This document shows positions 23,701-30,302 of a stretch of 64,000 bases of DNA, one piece after another. The stretch's first letter is position 1. Each line of letters opens with the position of its first letter. The DNA is from JAAZKA01 sp034926225 (GTDB lineage: Bacteria; Bacillota; Clostridia; Oscillospirales; QAMX01): the NCBI GenBank assembly GCA_034926225.1, contig JAYFRF010000001.1, forward strand, positions 379,198 to 443,197, written 5' to 3'. The notes below the pieces were generated by a model. That model saw only the letters and a list, made by a program, of their open reading frames with translations. It had not been told where the DNA came from and did no database searches. The translations under genes were made by a program, and so were the position numbers.

Positions 23701-23746
23701 ACGAAAGCATCCTGCGACAGAAATTCCCGAAACTATTCTTTTCCAT
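11756..23746 (-). CDS. Giant (3,996-residue) SLH-anchored multidomain surface protein
   Basis: The start is the ATG at 23746, with AAGGAG 5 nt upstream. The ORF runs 26 codons further up, but that stretch holds the promoter. The order I can read is: signal peptide (about 1-32); Calx-beta-like domain (about 190-300); Big_2 Ig-like domain with WSSSDVNVATIDSTGKVTPV (about 835-880); a long beta-rich stretch; a Gly/Ala beta region (about 1805-1865); a propeller-like region with KMLVYVSDSD (about 2055-2550); a CARDB-like domain (about 2540-2640); a cadherin-like sandwich (about 2890-2990); an Ig domain (about 3005-3100); two tandem repeats starting P.VWP (about 3100-3290); a Big_3 domain (about 3405-3515); an MBG-like domain (about 3515-3595); and three SLH domains at the end (about 3815-3996). 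SLH domains hold proteins on pyruvylated wall polymer. The role, perhaps adhesion or envelope architecture, is inferred. Confidence 0.9.
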   Translation of the reverse strand: MEKNSFGNFCRRMLSFVLCILLIWQITTPAAAYITDLLQNSKQENQTILNRLQTLYGEDMTTEDMERELSYMGLLDESGNIRVTESIILNGTAMMLDEVRELLARPDTDMSTVVTVDGTVLTLGDLQTMIEIETQLEALRTAMTGGDVEMTEEHRDNLQSILGQIRSEGIMAVMADSSAPTSINHDLRIKTTASTSTFDAATLNGTQTVTVSLSLYNTTGGSTAHTYPITVKYRTVDGTAKAGIHYTANSGTITFASGETFKSFTVTLGSYASASIGGSAKQYPIADWRYSGKAVFYIQVYEPTNALLCDGTNADIPAFYQEVAINNTFTWPSVTGITLDGSPSFKDIVPSLYDVGMVLSNDEVLSGTTEDQGLTAVITGIISLSDDTRLLAADGMLSKLLMTYSQYVSLYPALDIRAIVTWTENYYFVPKASATAATMAIYANRTRTGLLSDPPSYNDKGYLNNSFSYVTNIVLTNDLLNAIVQGNNITTEIATATVRDTSYGTVNFPVSPAYIATFSYPLGYKALDGSNWYNTNGKGTFYQTMDMTYGNYIREGFYDETAPAAVIKADFSVPSGLYYPGQYIPVTVTFSEPVKAESLTITANSRVLSPADPTAVSKSHTFLYAVQEVDNTTLTISNISAVMDTVNNTRAARDSLGYVFLNGTNEGIVSTRPETALGDVTVTPGTAAVTDTTIGISVATAILTTEPVKKANYINAIINAANTGRFTASVTGIASPIALSAYSVGDVLTLEGSFTKPSNTSGSNMLYAVEILFDGGVVVGTYGSFEVESMVFAMNSELAVVAPGTWPSGETNKIKIVNSEQTQFAFTYNGDATFQNTATDFTWSSSDVNVATIDSTGKVTPVGQGKVRFRITAKNGGIIEYDAGGNALPAAYAESDEVTVSAEGLPVLMTPENGRTITIRSGEDALVRWTSNINYLNGEKPTTYTVAVYEGKFDKPEDVSGEPLGTYTVNATIEQNITNCTISADVMNKGLSVGGVPKYTVVVSAANPQPSPTQPETTLYTLSYIVVLSQPVGARFTEKSTYALDCSETGAANTLPITLMLKNYYAGEGDYLLTIDKNGSVQYSGKPSLSDIGGQTYTASYTLAFDAVAVNTLKDVYTISLKAKNNADNTWSYDSFVLYVYNNGALKILVNNADVGSTYTMSNIGEYRGKSYVNLAPEQIRQMRVDATLCDVISINYGDYTWNLVEDMISWASSDSTVASVNYQQGSLYENIENFEYSAYLASIRFKLSGLSDSSTTITATHANSGMKDTLEVNVQTLTDKLYMFQFIPMAETTMRYQTKDASGNTVERTVKTNSDGSIALYEENGITSDVRLESAYNGTTYMGTLYNQYILSGERDSTKLSLYPINTFELRQVARVDLYLKDGYDMAFTGEVKIRGGVYKNGGYCQDAAVNQKNGESDQIVALNYTDYGHLVINLDVTQFWSSENGENDQTVLTSFDDLDFIIELQFENGADGSFDDYYPALVYVDGNLNPDQIVRTADSVLNLEAVNGGKRPFIAVQNVEYTGTNRTISVKSHEGTVGPSSSYPEVTLSTKMLLWGLPTSGYEGYRIALEDEYGVIPKGQNSTAFMYPFSTIPIVDNSLVINENTIWTNGTDRVSIRTKLYDQENQLHSSIQAPYQITNMTAAETLEESEDINGALVTLQSSAMVMGSDDAQLGSDPMLAKALRFLGDREIGCDLFNMVISPTEDPTVFRAFIWMGYGDAGFGNTDSLGSPDDNSGDIFLEGSFNETEVGVTPSVSDMISMSKGTYNSEQSKELDEAMKNADAGRVSGGADASFTLQGFFEAQIQYNYDEGKWKVYILGGGFSAGVGASYEWTYNTFVGPVPVTASLKVGGALQIDFKAAVRYAQMTGLEWGDAYYTDDMVNDYLTNLRIMAYIRAFAGVGFDYSVIALKVGIFGQITVAVDNLFLSRTYLKDSAKRQINGQQITLTGEVGIEFIAKFLFVEYNKVLASAKFGKAWTFNKYSEIVKYWEDADQGRISSLALAAAYAEMYGLETIRSTATLESRNYLENSREWGSGTNTFDQQAGMLTASYGSGSRFSLMSLDPVSGLKNLQTNAYPYANPVLTSDGKMLVYVSDSDSSDVTDTVVCYTQLSGSSYNEGVPIPDNTGTENYGDSGLRLDGSGTFAATVWVRQIDTIDKQAGEPINTDEQALMLSSTEIMASIWNGTTWTTTRLTSNTTPDLAPVVAVSGGRVLVAWRSVYSADKENISDFSAQDYIVYRIYENGVWSDESVLYNGTSGSVMGLEAAMLTHGTAAVAYSLNQAPQGAENSTSYYEIVYAVIDHMGSVVKNVQVTSDNFLDENPQIATVDVSETAEKDERFVIGWHSSHQLSGVTTSDIRFAMVDKTGALDCGFPNALSEIVSSGAVSVDGNFRFVKLSPAINKLENLSLIWTSPAMTVTDGTAAESDHDILYAVKFIRYGGTVGISAAIKVAEMDSNTLVDHFDAYASDTATNTVKAVILATQYMNIDPTNPATYERYVQEDTNSYRPATETDPQQDSDIYVAKSVSKLLTATETYRNTFSLPVVAVDYGSLILNAPVPIQFTVRNDGLDPITKISIRVGDKTTDFTGLYVLPNQTYTATVYHDVGSKVENAVYTVDVTFGANEIKTTGDTVYLDIADVGISKVETISQNDGIREIQIVLYNQNAAELAGSGRVVRLGVYEDVECTKLYTEVTGQETGEALTINADADLTLIDSDAYSRKINFNLRKYISSGHETVDGATCEIPDGGVRLYFKVWIEESDSSTSGMSMKTAGEYYMSNNTANICFDNLMKKRGEAVSIDAELTVVEGNTTVNAILHNNSEMNIQRGNLLVYMTDAQGNLKVMQTYLVDGQQFITLKGGEEKTRQLTATGFEAVNVACAFGTTIAGVDSPNLTTLAFSGVTVGLSDFIQDTDGIYKATATCEDLKKTLVVAVPEYPMATVTVTSDKTGDISSDAAGANVPLCYTAQVITVSVLSADATASRTYQLTLTNYNTTPQVDPLNPEPVPPTAKYNYQTNSITVDVTASVEGGYTLSYQWYEASSVTIDRENDSKLDNETSTMFIVPTGLEVGEYYYYCAVSRTKQGETKEVASNVVTVSITKADVPTVVWPTVTTPYITFGQKLSDAVFNNSNASTVLGTFAWEYPNTIPTVDTAANPGYSVKFTASAETVKNYEEITDTLKNVVLAVNKAAAPSIVWPVSATLTYGQTLAQAVIAESSALSFAGTYDPQKSPASVYGNFAFADPTAVPEVANNGYAMSFTPSTYVTTNYVDIAVKTAIYKAADALKTLVVNRATPTVNIESDYSSRMIGKEITLTITVTNPNNASLATGFPEANKLSIAVTQENSTAVGSTSEITAKAGSPGVYTATYTLPDNDNLIDQYIHFEATLQQSANYSVGSADTSVLASPKYSNTITITPSSLNPTYGTSVIFNVEVTPGNDAETGLLPTGTVTFYLNSIAPENIVGAVQAIGTDPLSITLDKNTLTTIKGGRQYTVIVVYSGDESFAKGQASKTITVLQKKLLITAEDETAYTGFGLPNPKQTYNGFVKGENADVLQNAVVRHAANSDQYPGVFDIIACGYSDNYAITLVNGTLTLLDSGANPILLKLDKMLAAPHSDMPVITIDTSALPAGTNLSTLRFIITKLSPDDPYASEMLSSITGYNISADDIYDISIIDISNGGSIVPYTGAATLKFQYPTGTNQNNFEFMIVHGSSEGIVNYIPELTDDGLVIKTNGLSPFAVCYQTSLSYRYYTPGGVTTSAGSGGSVSGSNSTYQITAQPGYIVGSVYVDGNNVGAVDSYTFPSDGMTHTIHAIFLPIGAETFFKDVLPRDWYYDSVQFVVQKGLFTGTGSVMFSPNTSMTRAMLVTVLWRLDGQSASGSNGFTDVKEGTWYADAVAWASLNGIVNGVGGGKFNPDGLVTREQITAILCRYANYRNINTKATGNLDAFKDSAKISQYAADALRWAVGWDLIKGKTGSLLDPAGTASRAEVAAILQRFYRSFIQ

Positions 23747-23782
23747 ATGCTTCTCCTTAGGAAAATTTTTTAAATTTATACA

Positions 23783-23811
23783 ATTATAGCATATAAACAA
23801 AAAACAGTCAA
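23783..23811 (-). promoter_or_regulatory. Promoter of the giant surface-protein gene
   Basis: Minus-strand TTGACT (23806-23811), 17-bp spacer and TATAAT (23783-23788). Transcription would start near 23776, which rules out the upstream extension of the ORF and supports the ATG at 23746. The remaining 290-nt gap up to 24023 holds nothing else I recognise. Confidence 0.85.
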
Positions 23812-24023
23812 GAATTATACACAAAATTATAATATTTTTTTCTTAATTTTCACAGCTAGCATAACTATATGAATTGGAAAATGACGGTATCAATTGACCT
23901 TTCGTCAGCCGCGTTTTGCATCATTTAAAACTGCAGCTGCATAAAAGCATAAAAGTCCACTTAACCCCCTTCCTTTTTGTTTATACGTTTGGTGCTAACA
24001 TATCGCATATTGTTATATAAAAA

Positions 24024-24055
24024 AAGAGAGCGGAAACTATGTATTCCGCTCTCTT
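24024..24055 (-). terminator. Terminator of the ilv operon
   Basis: A perfect 12-bp stem (24024-24035 with 24044-24055) and an 8-nt loop. On the minus strand it is followed by a run of seven T residues. It lies about 60 nt after the ilvA stop. Confidence 0.9.
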
Positions 24056-24112
24056 GCCGTCTTAAATTTCTGCTGTACCCAAATTTATGCCAAAACGCAT
24101 AATGCCTCAGGA

Positions 24113-25306
24113 TTAACACAATTTAAAACCCCTGCTCATTAAAGACTCACGAATCCTCCGTAAATGCTCGTGATTCCTCGTTTCCATGGAAATGTTGAGA
24201 TAGCACCTGTTGATATCCATATTTTCGCCGCCGGGCGTATAATGAACGCGAATTACATTTGCTCCTTCCTGAGCGATAATCGCAGAAACATCCCTTAACT
24301 GACCGGGTTTATCGATGAGTTCTATCGACAAGTTCGTCAAACGGCCGGTGGACAGCAGTCCTCGGTTTATGACTCTGGACAGGATATTCACATCGATGTT
24401 ACCACCTGAAACAACCGCGCAGACCCGTTTGCCTTTAAGAGGCAGTTTGTCATACAGGACCGCCGCGACGGACACAGCGCCAGCACCCTCGGATACAAGC
24501 TTTTGGCGTTCCATCAACAGGAGAATAGCGGTGGCGATCTCATCGTCCGATACGGTAACAATACCATCCACGGACGATGCGCACAGCTCATAGGTCAGTT
24601 TTCCAGGGACTTTAACGGCAATACCATCGGCGAACGTCGATACGCAGTCTCCGCAAAGATGCTCCTTTGTTCGAAATGATCGCGCCATGCTGTCCGCACC
24701 CGCAGCCTGCACACCATATACTTCACAACTAGGCTTTAACGATTTGATTGCGAACGCAATACCGGAAATTAAGCCGCCGCCGCCGACAGGGACTACAACT
24801 GCGTCGACATCGGGAAGCTGTTCCACAATTTCCAGTCCAACAGTCGCTTGCCCGGCAATAATGTCTTCATCATCAAAGGGGTGAATAAATACAGCGCCCG
24901 TCTCCTGCGCGTATGCGACGGCTTCGGCGTATGCGTCGTCGTATACGCCGTCTGACAGCCGAATTTCAGCGCCGTACTGACGCGTCGCCTCTACCTTTGA
25001 GATTGGTGCGGAGCTGGGCAGGAAAATAGTCGCGCGGATTCCGAACTGGCTTGCAGCGTACGCCACGCCCTGGGCGTGGTTACCCGCTGAACAAGCGACC
25101 ACTCCCCTAGCCCGCTCCTCCTGACTAAGCTTTGACATTTTGAAATAGGCGCCGCGAAGCTTGAAAGACCCGGTTTTTTGCAGGTTTTCTGTTTTCAGAT
25201 AAAGCTGATTATCTCTTGAAAGCCCGGATGCCGGTATGACGTCGGTTTTTCTGATAACGCCCCGAAGCGTTTGCCCGGCAAAATGTACTTTATCAAACGT
25301 TAGCAT
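24113..25306 (-). CDS. ilvA: Threonine dehydratase (threonine deaminase) with ACT domain
   Basis: PLP enzyme of 397 residues converting L-threonine to 2-oxobutanoate, the first step towards isoleucine. The PLP lysine is in GSFKLRGAY near residue 49, the phosphate-binding glycine loop is VPVGGGGLISG near residue 172, and Ser/Gly motifs CSAGNHAQG and VVSGGNID are present. The last ~75 residues form a single ACT domain (IELIDKPGQLRDVSAII). The length matches the short TdcB/IlvA class rather than the 510-residue enteric enzyme. Being last in an ilvBNCDA operon argues for biosynthetic IlvA. It starts at ATG 25306 behind GGGGGGAGAG, 14 nt after ilvD. Confidence 0.93.
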   Translation of the reverse strand: MLTFDKVHFAGQTLRGVIRKTDVIPASGLSRDNQLYLKTENLQKTGSFKLRGAYFKMSKLSQEERARGVVACSAGNHAQGVAYAASQFGIRATIFLPSSAPISKVEATRQYGAEIRLSDGVYDDAYAEAVAYAQETGAVFIHPFDDEDIIAGQATVGLEIVEQLPDVDAVVVPVGGGGLISGIAFAIKSLKPSCEVYGVQAAGADSMARSFRTKEHLCGDCVSTFADGIAVKVPGKLTYELCASSVDGIVTVSDDEIATAILLLMERQKLVSEGAGAVSVAAVLYDKLPLKGKRVCAVVSGGNIDVNILSRVINRGLLSTGRLTNLSIELIDKPGQLRDVSAIIAQEGANVIRVHYTPGGENMDINRCYLNISMETRNHEHLRRIRESLMSRGFKLC

Positions 25307-25320
25307 GTGTCTCTCCCCCC

Positions 25321-26976
25321 TTATGTGACAACCGCGCCCCGGTCAGCGGAGGATACGCGTTCCCGGTATCTTTTCAAATAACCGGTAACCTTACGCGGGT
25401 TCTGGGTAAGGGGATTGCCCTTTCTTACCGCGATCTCCGCATCCGATACGAGTAAATCAAGACTGTGCGATGGGATGTCGATAGAAATTTTATCGCCGTC
25501 TCTGACATACGCAATGAGTCCGCCTGCAGCAGCCTCCGGTGAAATATGCCCGATGGCGGCGCCGCGCGTCGCGCCGGAAAATCGGCCGTCGGTGATAAGC
25601 GCAACCGATTCGTCCAGTCCCATGCCGGCGATGGCCGAGGTGGGCGAGAGCATTTCCCGCATACCCGGGCCTCCGGCGGGGCCTTCATAACGTATGACGA
25701 CAACATCCCCCTCGTGAATGCTCCGGTTATAGATTGCGGATATCGCTTCCTCCTCGCTGTCAAAAACCCGTGCCGTGCCGGTAAAGCAAAGCATGGAATC
25801 CTTCACGGCGCTGCGCTTCACGACAGCTCCGTTCGGAGCGAGGTTCCCAAACAGAATCGCCAGCCCGCCCGATTTTGAATACGGATGATTAATCGGACGG
25901 ATAACCGAGGCGTCTTTGACCGTATACCCGGGCAGAATCTCAGAAAGGGGACAGCCCGAGACGGTCATTGCATGGGTATTCAACAGCCCGTTACCCGCAA
26001 GCTCGTTCATGACCGCGTAAACGCCGCCCGCTTTGTATAAATCCTGCATATGATGTGCTCCAGCGGGAGCAAGCCTGCACAGGTTGGGCGTGGCGTCGCT
26101 GATGGTATTGATGGTCCGCAGGTCAAGCGCGCGTCCGAGCTCGTGCGCCAGCGCGGCAAGGTGCAGCACGGAATTGGTGGAGCACCCGAGCGCCATGTCG
26201 ACGCGGAGGGCGTTTTGGATGGCGGCGTCCGTTAGGATATCCGATGGGCGCAGGTCGTTTGCCAGCGCCTGCATAACCGCCTCTCCCGCAGCCTTTGCCA
26301 GTCTTAGCCGTTGTGCGTAAACGGCGGGAATGGTCCCGTTGCCCGGCAGTGCAATTCCCAGCGCTTCACAAAGGCAGTTCATGGAATTTGCCGTAAACAT
26401 CCCCGAGCAGGAGCCGCAGCCGGGGCAGGCGGTGTTTTCAATATCGCAGAGCGCTTCCTCCCCGATCTTGCCCGCCTGATAGGCGCCGACTGCCTCAAAA
26501 ACCGTGTTGAGGTCCCTCCCATCATCGGAAAGCATGGGGCCTCCCGACACGAAGACACAGGGCAGATTCAAACGCGCGGCAGCCATCAGCATACCGGGGA
26601 CGATTTTGTCGCAGTTCGGGATAAACACGAGCGCGTCAAAGCGGTGAGCCGACACCATGCATTCCACGCTATCCGTAATCAGCTCTCGGGACGGAAGGGA
26701 GTATTTCATCCCTTCGTGTCCCATGGCAAGCCCGTCGCAGACGCCGATGGTGTTGAACTCCATCGGCGTGCCGCCGGCCGCTAAAATGCCGTCCTTTACA
26801 GCTCGGGCAACGGACTCCAGATGGATGTGCCCCGGGACGACTTCGTTATACGAGTTTACGATACCAACGAGGGGCTTTCGCAGCTGTCCGGCCGAATAGC
26901 CCATTGCGTACATGAGCGCGCGCTTCGGCGCGTTGACCGGCTCCCCCAATCCGAGGCGGTTTTTTTGTTCAGTCAT
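25321..26976 (-). CDS. ilvD: Dihydroxy-acid dehydratase
   Basis: Fe-S enzyme of 551 residues dehydrating dihydroxy-isovalerate and dihydroxy-methylvalerate to the 2-oxo acids, the third common step of valine and isoleucine synthesis. The Fe-S cysteines appear in IPNCDKIVPGML (about residue 120) and CPGCGSCSGMFTANSMNC (about 190). The C-terminal swivelling domain has GRFSGATRGAAIGHISPEA. The length is normal and no key residue is missing. The ATG at 26976 overlaps the ilvC stop by 4 nt (ATGA), indicating translational coupling. Confidence 0.96.
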   Translation of the reverse strand: MTEQKNRLGLGEPVNAPKRALMYAMGYSAGQLRKPLVGIVNSYNEVVPGHIHLESVARAVKDGILAAGGTPMEFNTIGVCDGLAMGHEGMKYSLPSRELITDSVECMVSAHRFDALVFIPNCDKIVPGMLMAAARLNLPCVFVSGGPMLSDDGRDLNTVFEAVGAYQAGKIGEEALCDIENTACPGCGSCSGMFTANSMNCLCEALGIALPGNGTIPAVYAQRLRLAKAAGEAVMQALANDLRPSDILTDAAIQNALRVDMALGCSTNSVLHLAALAHELGRALDLRTINTISDATPNLCRLAPAGAHHMQDLYKAGGVYAVMNELAGNGLLNTHAMTVSGCPLSEILPGYTVKDASVIRPINHPYSKSGGLAILFGNLAPNGAVVKRSAVKDSMLCFTGTARVFDSEEEAISAIYNRSIHEGDVVVIRYEGPAGGPGMREMLSPTSAIAGMGLDESVALITDGRFSGATRGAAIGHISPEAAAGGLIAYVRDGDKISIDIPSHSLDLLVSDAEIAVRKGNPLTQNPRKVTGYLKRYRERVSSADRGAVVT

Positions 26977-27974
26977 GAGGATTTCCTCGGCTGCCAGCTC
27001 ATTTTTTCCCTAAGCTCTGCACCGACCTTTTCCACGAGAAGCTCGGATTCCTCCTTGCGTCTCTTGGTAAAGTTCGGGCGTCCTTCCTTGTTTTCGGTGA
27101 TCCACTTCCGCGCGAATTCACCGCTCTGTATCTCGTCGAGTACCTTGCGCATTTCCTCTTTGGTGTCCTGCGTGATGATTCTGTCCCCCACGGAGTAATC
27201 CCCGTATTCGGCGGTGTCGCTGATGGAGTACCGCATAAAGGAGATGCCGCCTTTCGCGACCAGGTCAATGATCAGCTTCATCTCATGTAAGCATTCGAAG
27301 TATGCGCTTTCAGGCTGATATCCCGCTTCGACCAGAGTGTTGAAGCCCGCTTTCATCAGGGCGGTTACACCTCCGCACAGCACGCATTGTTCTCCAAACA
27401 AATCGGTTTCCGTTTCTTCTTTGAAAGTGGTATCCAGAACGCCCGCACGCGCTCCGCCGATGCCCTTTGCATAGGCAAGGGCCATATCATGCGCCTTACC
27501 GCTGAAATCCTGCTGCACGGCAATCAGGCACGGAACGCCTTTGCCCTCCAGAAACTGACTGCGCACGGTATGCCCCGGGCCCTTGGGCGCAATCATGATC
27601 ACGTCGACATACTCCGGAGGTACGATCTGTCCGTAGTGGATGTTGAATCCGTGCGCAAAGCAGAGCGTCATGCCTCTTCTTAAATAGGGTGCTACTTTTT
27701 CGGCATACAGCGCGGCCATCTTTTCATCATTCACCAAAAGCATGACGATATCGGCCTTTTGAACAGCGTCTTCCGTGTTCATGACTGTAAATCCGTCCGC
27801 CTTCGCCGTTTCAGCGCTCTTTGAGCCCTCGTAAAGGCCAACGATCACCGAAATGCCGCTGTCGCGAAGATTTTGGGCATGCGCGTGCCCCTGACTGCCG
27901 TATCCCACGACGGCAACAGTTTTTCCCGCAAGTAGGGAGAGGTCACAGTCTTTTTCATAGTACATCTTCGCCAT
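26973..27974 (-). CDS. ilvC: Ketol-acid reductoisomerase (NADP+)
   Basis: Class I enzyme of 333 residues carrying out the Mg-dependent alkyl shift and NADPH reduction of acetolactate or acetohydroxybutyrate. The Rossmann motif VGYGSQGHAHAQN is near residue 22, followed by HGFNIHYGQ and PKGPGHTVRSQF. The metal-binding acidic residues lie in TETDLFGEQ and the helical knot domain contains MRYSISDTAEYGD. I chose the ATG at 27974 because GGAGGA lies 9 nt upstream; longer starts sit on or before that site. The start overlaps the ilvN end by 20 nt. Confidence 0.96.
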   Translation of the reverse strand: MAKMYYEKDCDLSLLAGKTVAVVGYGSQGHAHAQNLRDSGISVIVGLYEGSKSAETAKADGFTVMNTEDAVQKADIVMLLVNDEKMAALYAEKVAPYLRRGMTLCFAHGFNIHYGQIVPPEYVDVIMIAPKGPGHTVRSQFLEGKGVPCLIAVQQDFSGKAHDMALAYAKGIGGARAGVLDTTFKEETETDLFGEQCVLCGGVTALMKAGFNTLVEAGYQPESAYFECLHEMKLIIDLVAKGGISFMRYSISDTAEYGDYSVGDRIITQDTKEEMRKVLDEIQSGEFARKWITENKEGRPNFTKRRKEESELLVEKVGAELREKMSWQPRKSS

Positions 27975-28497
27975 TTTCATTTTCCTCCAGCTCATTATTT
28001 ATGTTGAGTGTTTTATCTGCTCCGCCAGAAAGCGCCAGCACTCCTGAGCGGCAGAGCTCATGTATTCCGATCGGCTTGCATTTGTCGATGAATTCTTGAA
28101 TTCTTTCGGGGATGTCCGTAAGATCGGCAACCAAAAAGCCTTCCCCAATGTCCATGACTTTTCCTCCGTATTGATTGATGAGCGCTATAATCCCGGAAGT
28201 CTGTACGCTGCCTGTTTTTAGTTTGATCAGCAGGTGCTCAACGGAAATTCTTGTCTCGTCATCGATAAGAGCGGCTGCCTTCACATCGTATAGTTTTTTG
28301 AGCTGGCGAACGATTTGTTTTCTAATATATTGGTCGCCGCTTGATACGATGGTCATTCGGGAATACGCAGGATCCTCCGTTTCACCGACGGCGAGGCTGT
28401 CGATGTTGTAACCTCGCTTGCTGTATAGCCCTGCGATACGGTTCAGGACACCATGGCGGTTTGTAACCACGAGTCCCACAGTAAAGCGTTCCGTCAT
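27955..28497 (-). CDS. ilvN: Acetolactate synthase regulatory (small) subunit
   Basis: 180 residues, with an N-terminal ACT domain (VGLVVTNRHGVLNRIAGLYSKRGYNI), the site where valine binds to give feedback inhibition, and the usual C-terminal dimer region (TGSVQTSGIIALINQYGGKV). It activates and regulates the catalytic subunit encoded 52 nt upstream. An AGGGGG ribosome site 9 nt before the ATG at 28497 favours that start over the ATG at 28506, which abuts the site. The C-terminus (NELEENENGEDVL) is acidic and longer than usual, and overlaps ilvC. Confidence 0.95.
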   Translation of the reverse strand: MTERFTVGLVVTNRHGVLNRIAGLYSKRGYNIDSLAVGETEDPAYSRMTIVSSGDQYIRKQIVRQLKKLYDVKAAALIDDETRISVEHLLIKLKTGSVQTSGIIALINQYGGKVMDIGEGFLVADLTDIPERIQEFIDKCKPIGIHELCRSGVLALSGGADKTLNINNELEENENGEDVL

Positions 28498-28558
28498 ATT
28501 GCTCATCCCCCTATTTTGGCAAAACCTGAATCATCGCCGCTGTTTTTCATAGGTGCCC

Positions 28559-30223
28559 TCATCCTCTTACCTCCTTGCCCATCCAGATGTTCTTGACCGA
28601 TCCGCCAGGTGGGATCATCGGGAACACTTTTTCATCCTTGTCTATCTTACAGTCGAGTATAAACGGCATATCCTGCGGCAGCCTACCGTCGAGAACATCC
28701 CGAAGCTCTGCTAAGGAGCTGACCGTACATCCGTCCGCGCCGAACGCCTTTGCGAGAGCGGGAAAATCGGTTTTGCGCTCAAGCGTGGTCGAACAGTAGC
28801 GTTCCTCATAAAACATGCCCTGCCATTGCCGCACCATACCAAGCACGCCGTTGTTAAACAGAATAATCATGAGCGGAAGCTTTTGCGAAACCGCGGTGGC
28901 CAGTTCGTTTAGATTCATGCCGAAGCTGCCGTCGCCTGTGAACAGAACCGTCCGCATCCTGCCCGAGGCAATGCATCCGCCGATGGCAGCTCCCAAACCA
29001 TACCCCATCGTACCGAGGCCGCCTGAAGTGAGCAATGTACGCGGGCGTTCAAACGCGTAATGCTGCATAACCCACATTTGATGCTGCCCGACATCGGTTG
29101 CGATCACCGTATCGTCCCGCAGAAAAGCCCTGACTGAGTGAATGATGTTCTCCGGGGTAAAGCAAACGGTGTCTTTGCTGGCTGCGTCGAGTTTTTTATC
29201 CTGTGCAATGGCGTCAAGCCAAGCTTCGTTCCGTTTGACGGGAACAGCGTCCAGTAAACCGGCCAATATCTGTTTAGCATCGCCGTTCAGTTCGATGATG
29301 TCAGAGATGTTTTTACCGAGCTCCGCTTCGTCTATGTCGATGTGAATGACGGTGCAGTTTTTCGTATATTCAGAGATATCCCCCGTCGCCCTGTCACTGA
29401 AACGCACTCCGGCTGCGATCATCAGATCCGCCTTCGATTGCGCCACGGAAGCGGCGTATTTTCCGTGCATTCCGCACATGCCAAGGTTTAAATCATAGGA
29501 GCTCGGAACAGCGGAAAGCCCCATCATGCTTAATCCGATCGGTGCTGAAAGTTTTTGGGAAAGTGCAAGGATCTCCTTTTCGGCCCCTGCTGACAAAATG
29601 CCGCCGCCGCAGTATATATAAGGTCTATCACATCTGAGGATTGCATCCAACGCTTTATCAAGACAGGGCATCGGATAGTTTCCGGTGCGAACCGCTGCGC
29701 CGCCCGCATATTCGCATCTGCCCTTTTGAATATCCTTGGGGATATCGATCAGTACGGGCCCTTTGCGGCCCGAGGAAGCAAGCATAAAAGCTTCGTCAAT
29801 GATGTCGGACAAATCCTCAACCTTCCGGACAACATAGTTGTGCTTCACGATCGGCTGCGTGATCCCGACGATATCCACCTCCTGAAAGCTGTCTTTCCCG
29901 AGCAGGGAGGTCGCGACGTTCCCAGTAATCGCGATCAAGGGGACGGAATCCAGATAGGCGTTTGCGATGCCTGTGACGAGATTGGTAGCCCCTGGCCCGC
30001 TTGTGGCTATCACGACGCCGGGCTTTCCCGTGACCCGCGCATACCCGTCGGCCGCGTGCGCCGCGCCTTGTTCGTGCGCAGAAATAACATGCTTGATTCT
30101 ATGCGCATTCTTGTAGAGTTCGTCGTAAATATCCAATACCGCGCCTCCCGGGTAACCAAAGACGGTATCAACATTGTGACAAACTAATTCTTCCGCTAGA
30201 ATCTGGGCTCCTGTCAGAATCAT
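28559..30223 (-). CDS. ilvB: Acetolactate synthase catalytic (large) subunit
   Basis: ThDP- and FAD-dependent enzyme of 554 residues that condenses pyruvate with pyruvate or 2-oxobutanoate, the first common step of valine/leucine and isoleucine synthesis. Visible motifs are FGYPGGAVLDIYDEL near the start, the catalytic Glu in SAHEQGAAHAADGYAR (about residue 49), and the ThDP-Mg motif GDGSFGMNLNELATA. Start is the ATG at 30223 behind GGAGAAAGGA; the ORF extends 9 codons upstream but lacks a site there. It is the first structural gene, directly behind the leader-peptide attenuator. Confidence 0.96.
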   Translation of the reverse strand: MILTGAQILAEELVCHNVDTVFGYPGGAVLDIYDELYKNAHRIKHVISAHEQGAAHAADGYARVTGKPGVVIATSGPGATNLVTGIANAYLDSVPLIAITGNVATSLLGKDSFQEVDIVGITQPIVKHNYVVRKVEDLSDIIDEAFMLASSGRKGPVLIDIPKDIQKGRCEYAGGAAVRTGNYPMPCLDKALDAILRCDRPYIYCGGGILSAGAEKEILALSQKLSAPIGLSMMGLSAVPSSYDLNLGMCGMHGKYAASVAQSKADLMIAAGVRFSDRATGDISEYTKNCTVIHIDIDEAELGKNISDIIELNGDAKQILAGLLDAVPVKRNEAWLDAIAQDKKLDAASKDTVCFTPENIIHSVRAFLRDDTVIATDVGQHQMWVMQHYAFERPRTLLTSGGLGTMGYGLGAAIGGCIASGRMRTVLFTGDGSFGMNLNELATAVSQKLPLMIILFNNGVLGMVRQWQGMFYEERYCSTTLERKTDFPALAKAFGADGCTVSSLAELRDVLDGRLPQDMPFILDCKIDKDEKVFPMIPPGGSVKNIWMGKEVRG

Positions 30224-30247
30224 GGTCCTTTCTCCTTCCTTTAGAAA

Positions 30248-30289
30248 CAAAAGAGAGCCCGCAGCGTTAGCTGCGAGCTCTCTTTTGTA
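30248..30289 (-). terminator. ilv attenuator terminator
   Basis: A 19-bp stem (30271-30289 with 30248-30266, one G-U pair) and TAAC loop, followed by T residues, lying between the leader-peptide stop and ilvB. Its 3' arm segment CGGGCTC (30256-30262) can instead pair with GAGCCCG (30313-30319) at the end of the leader gene, an alternative fold that would prevent termination. A small hairpin (30289-30307) lies between the two. Confidence 0.88.
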
Positions 30290-30302
30290 TAATTTAGTAA
30301 AT

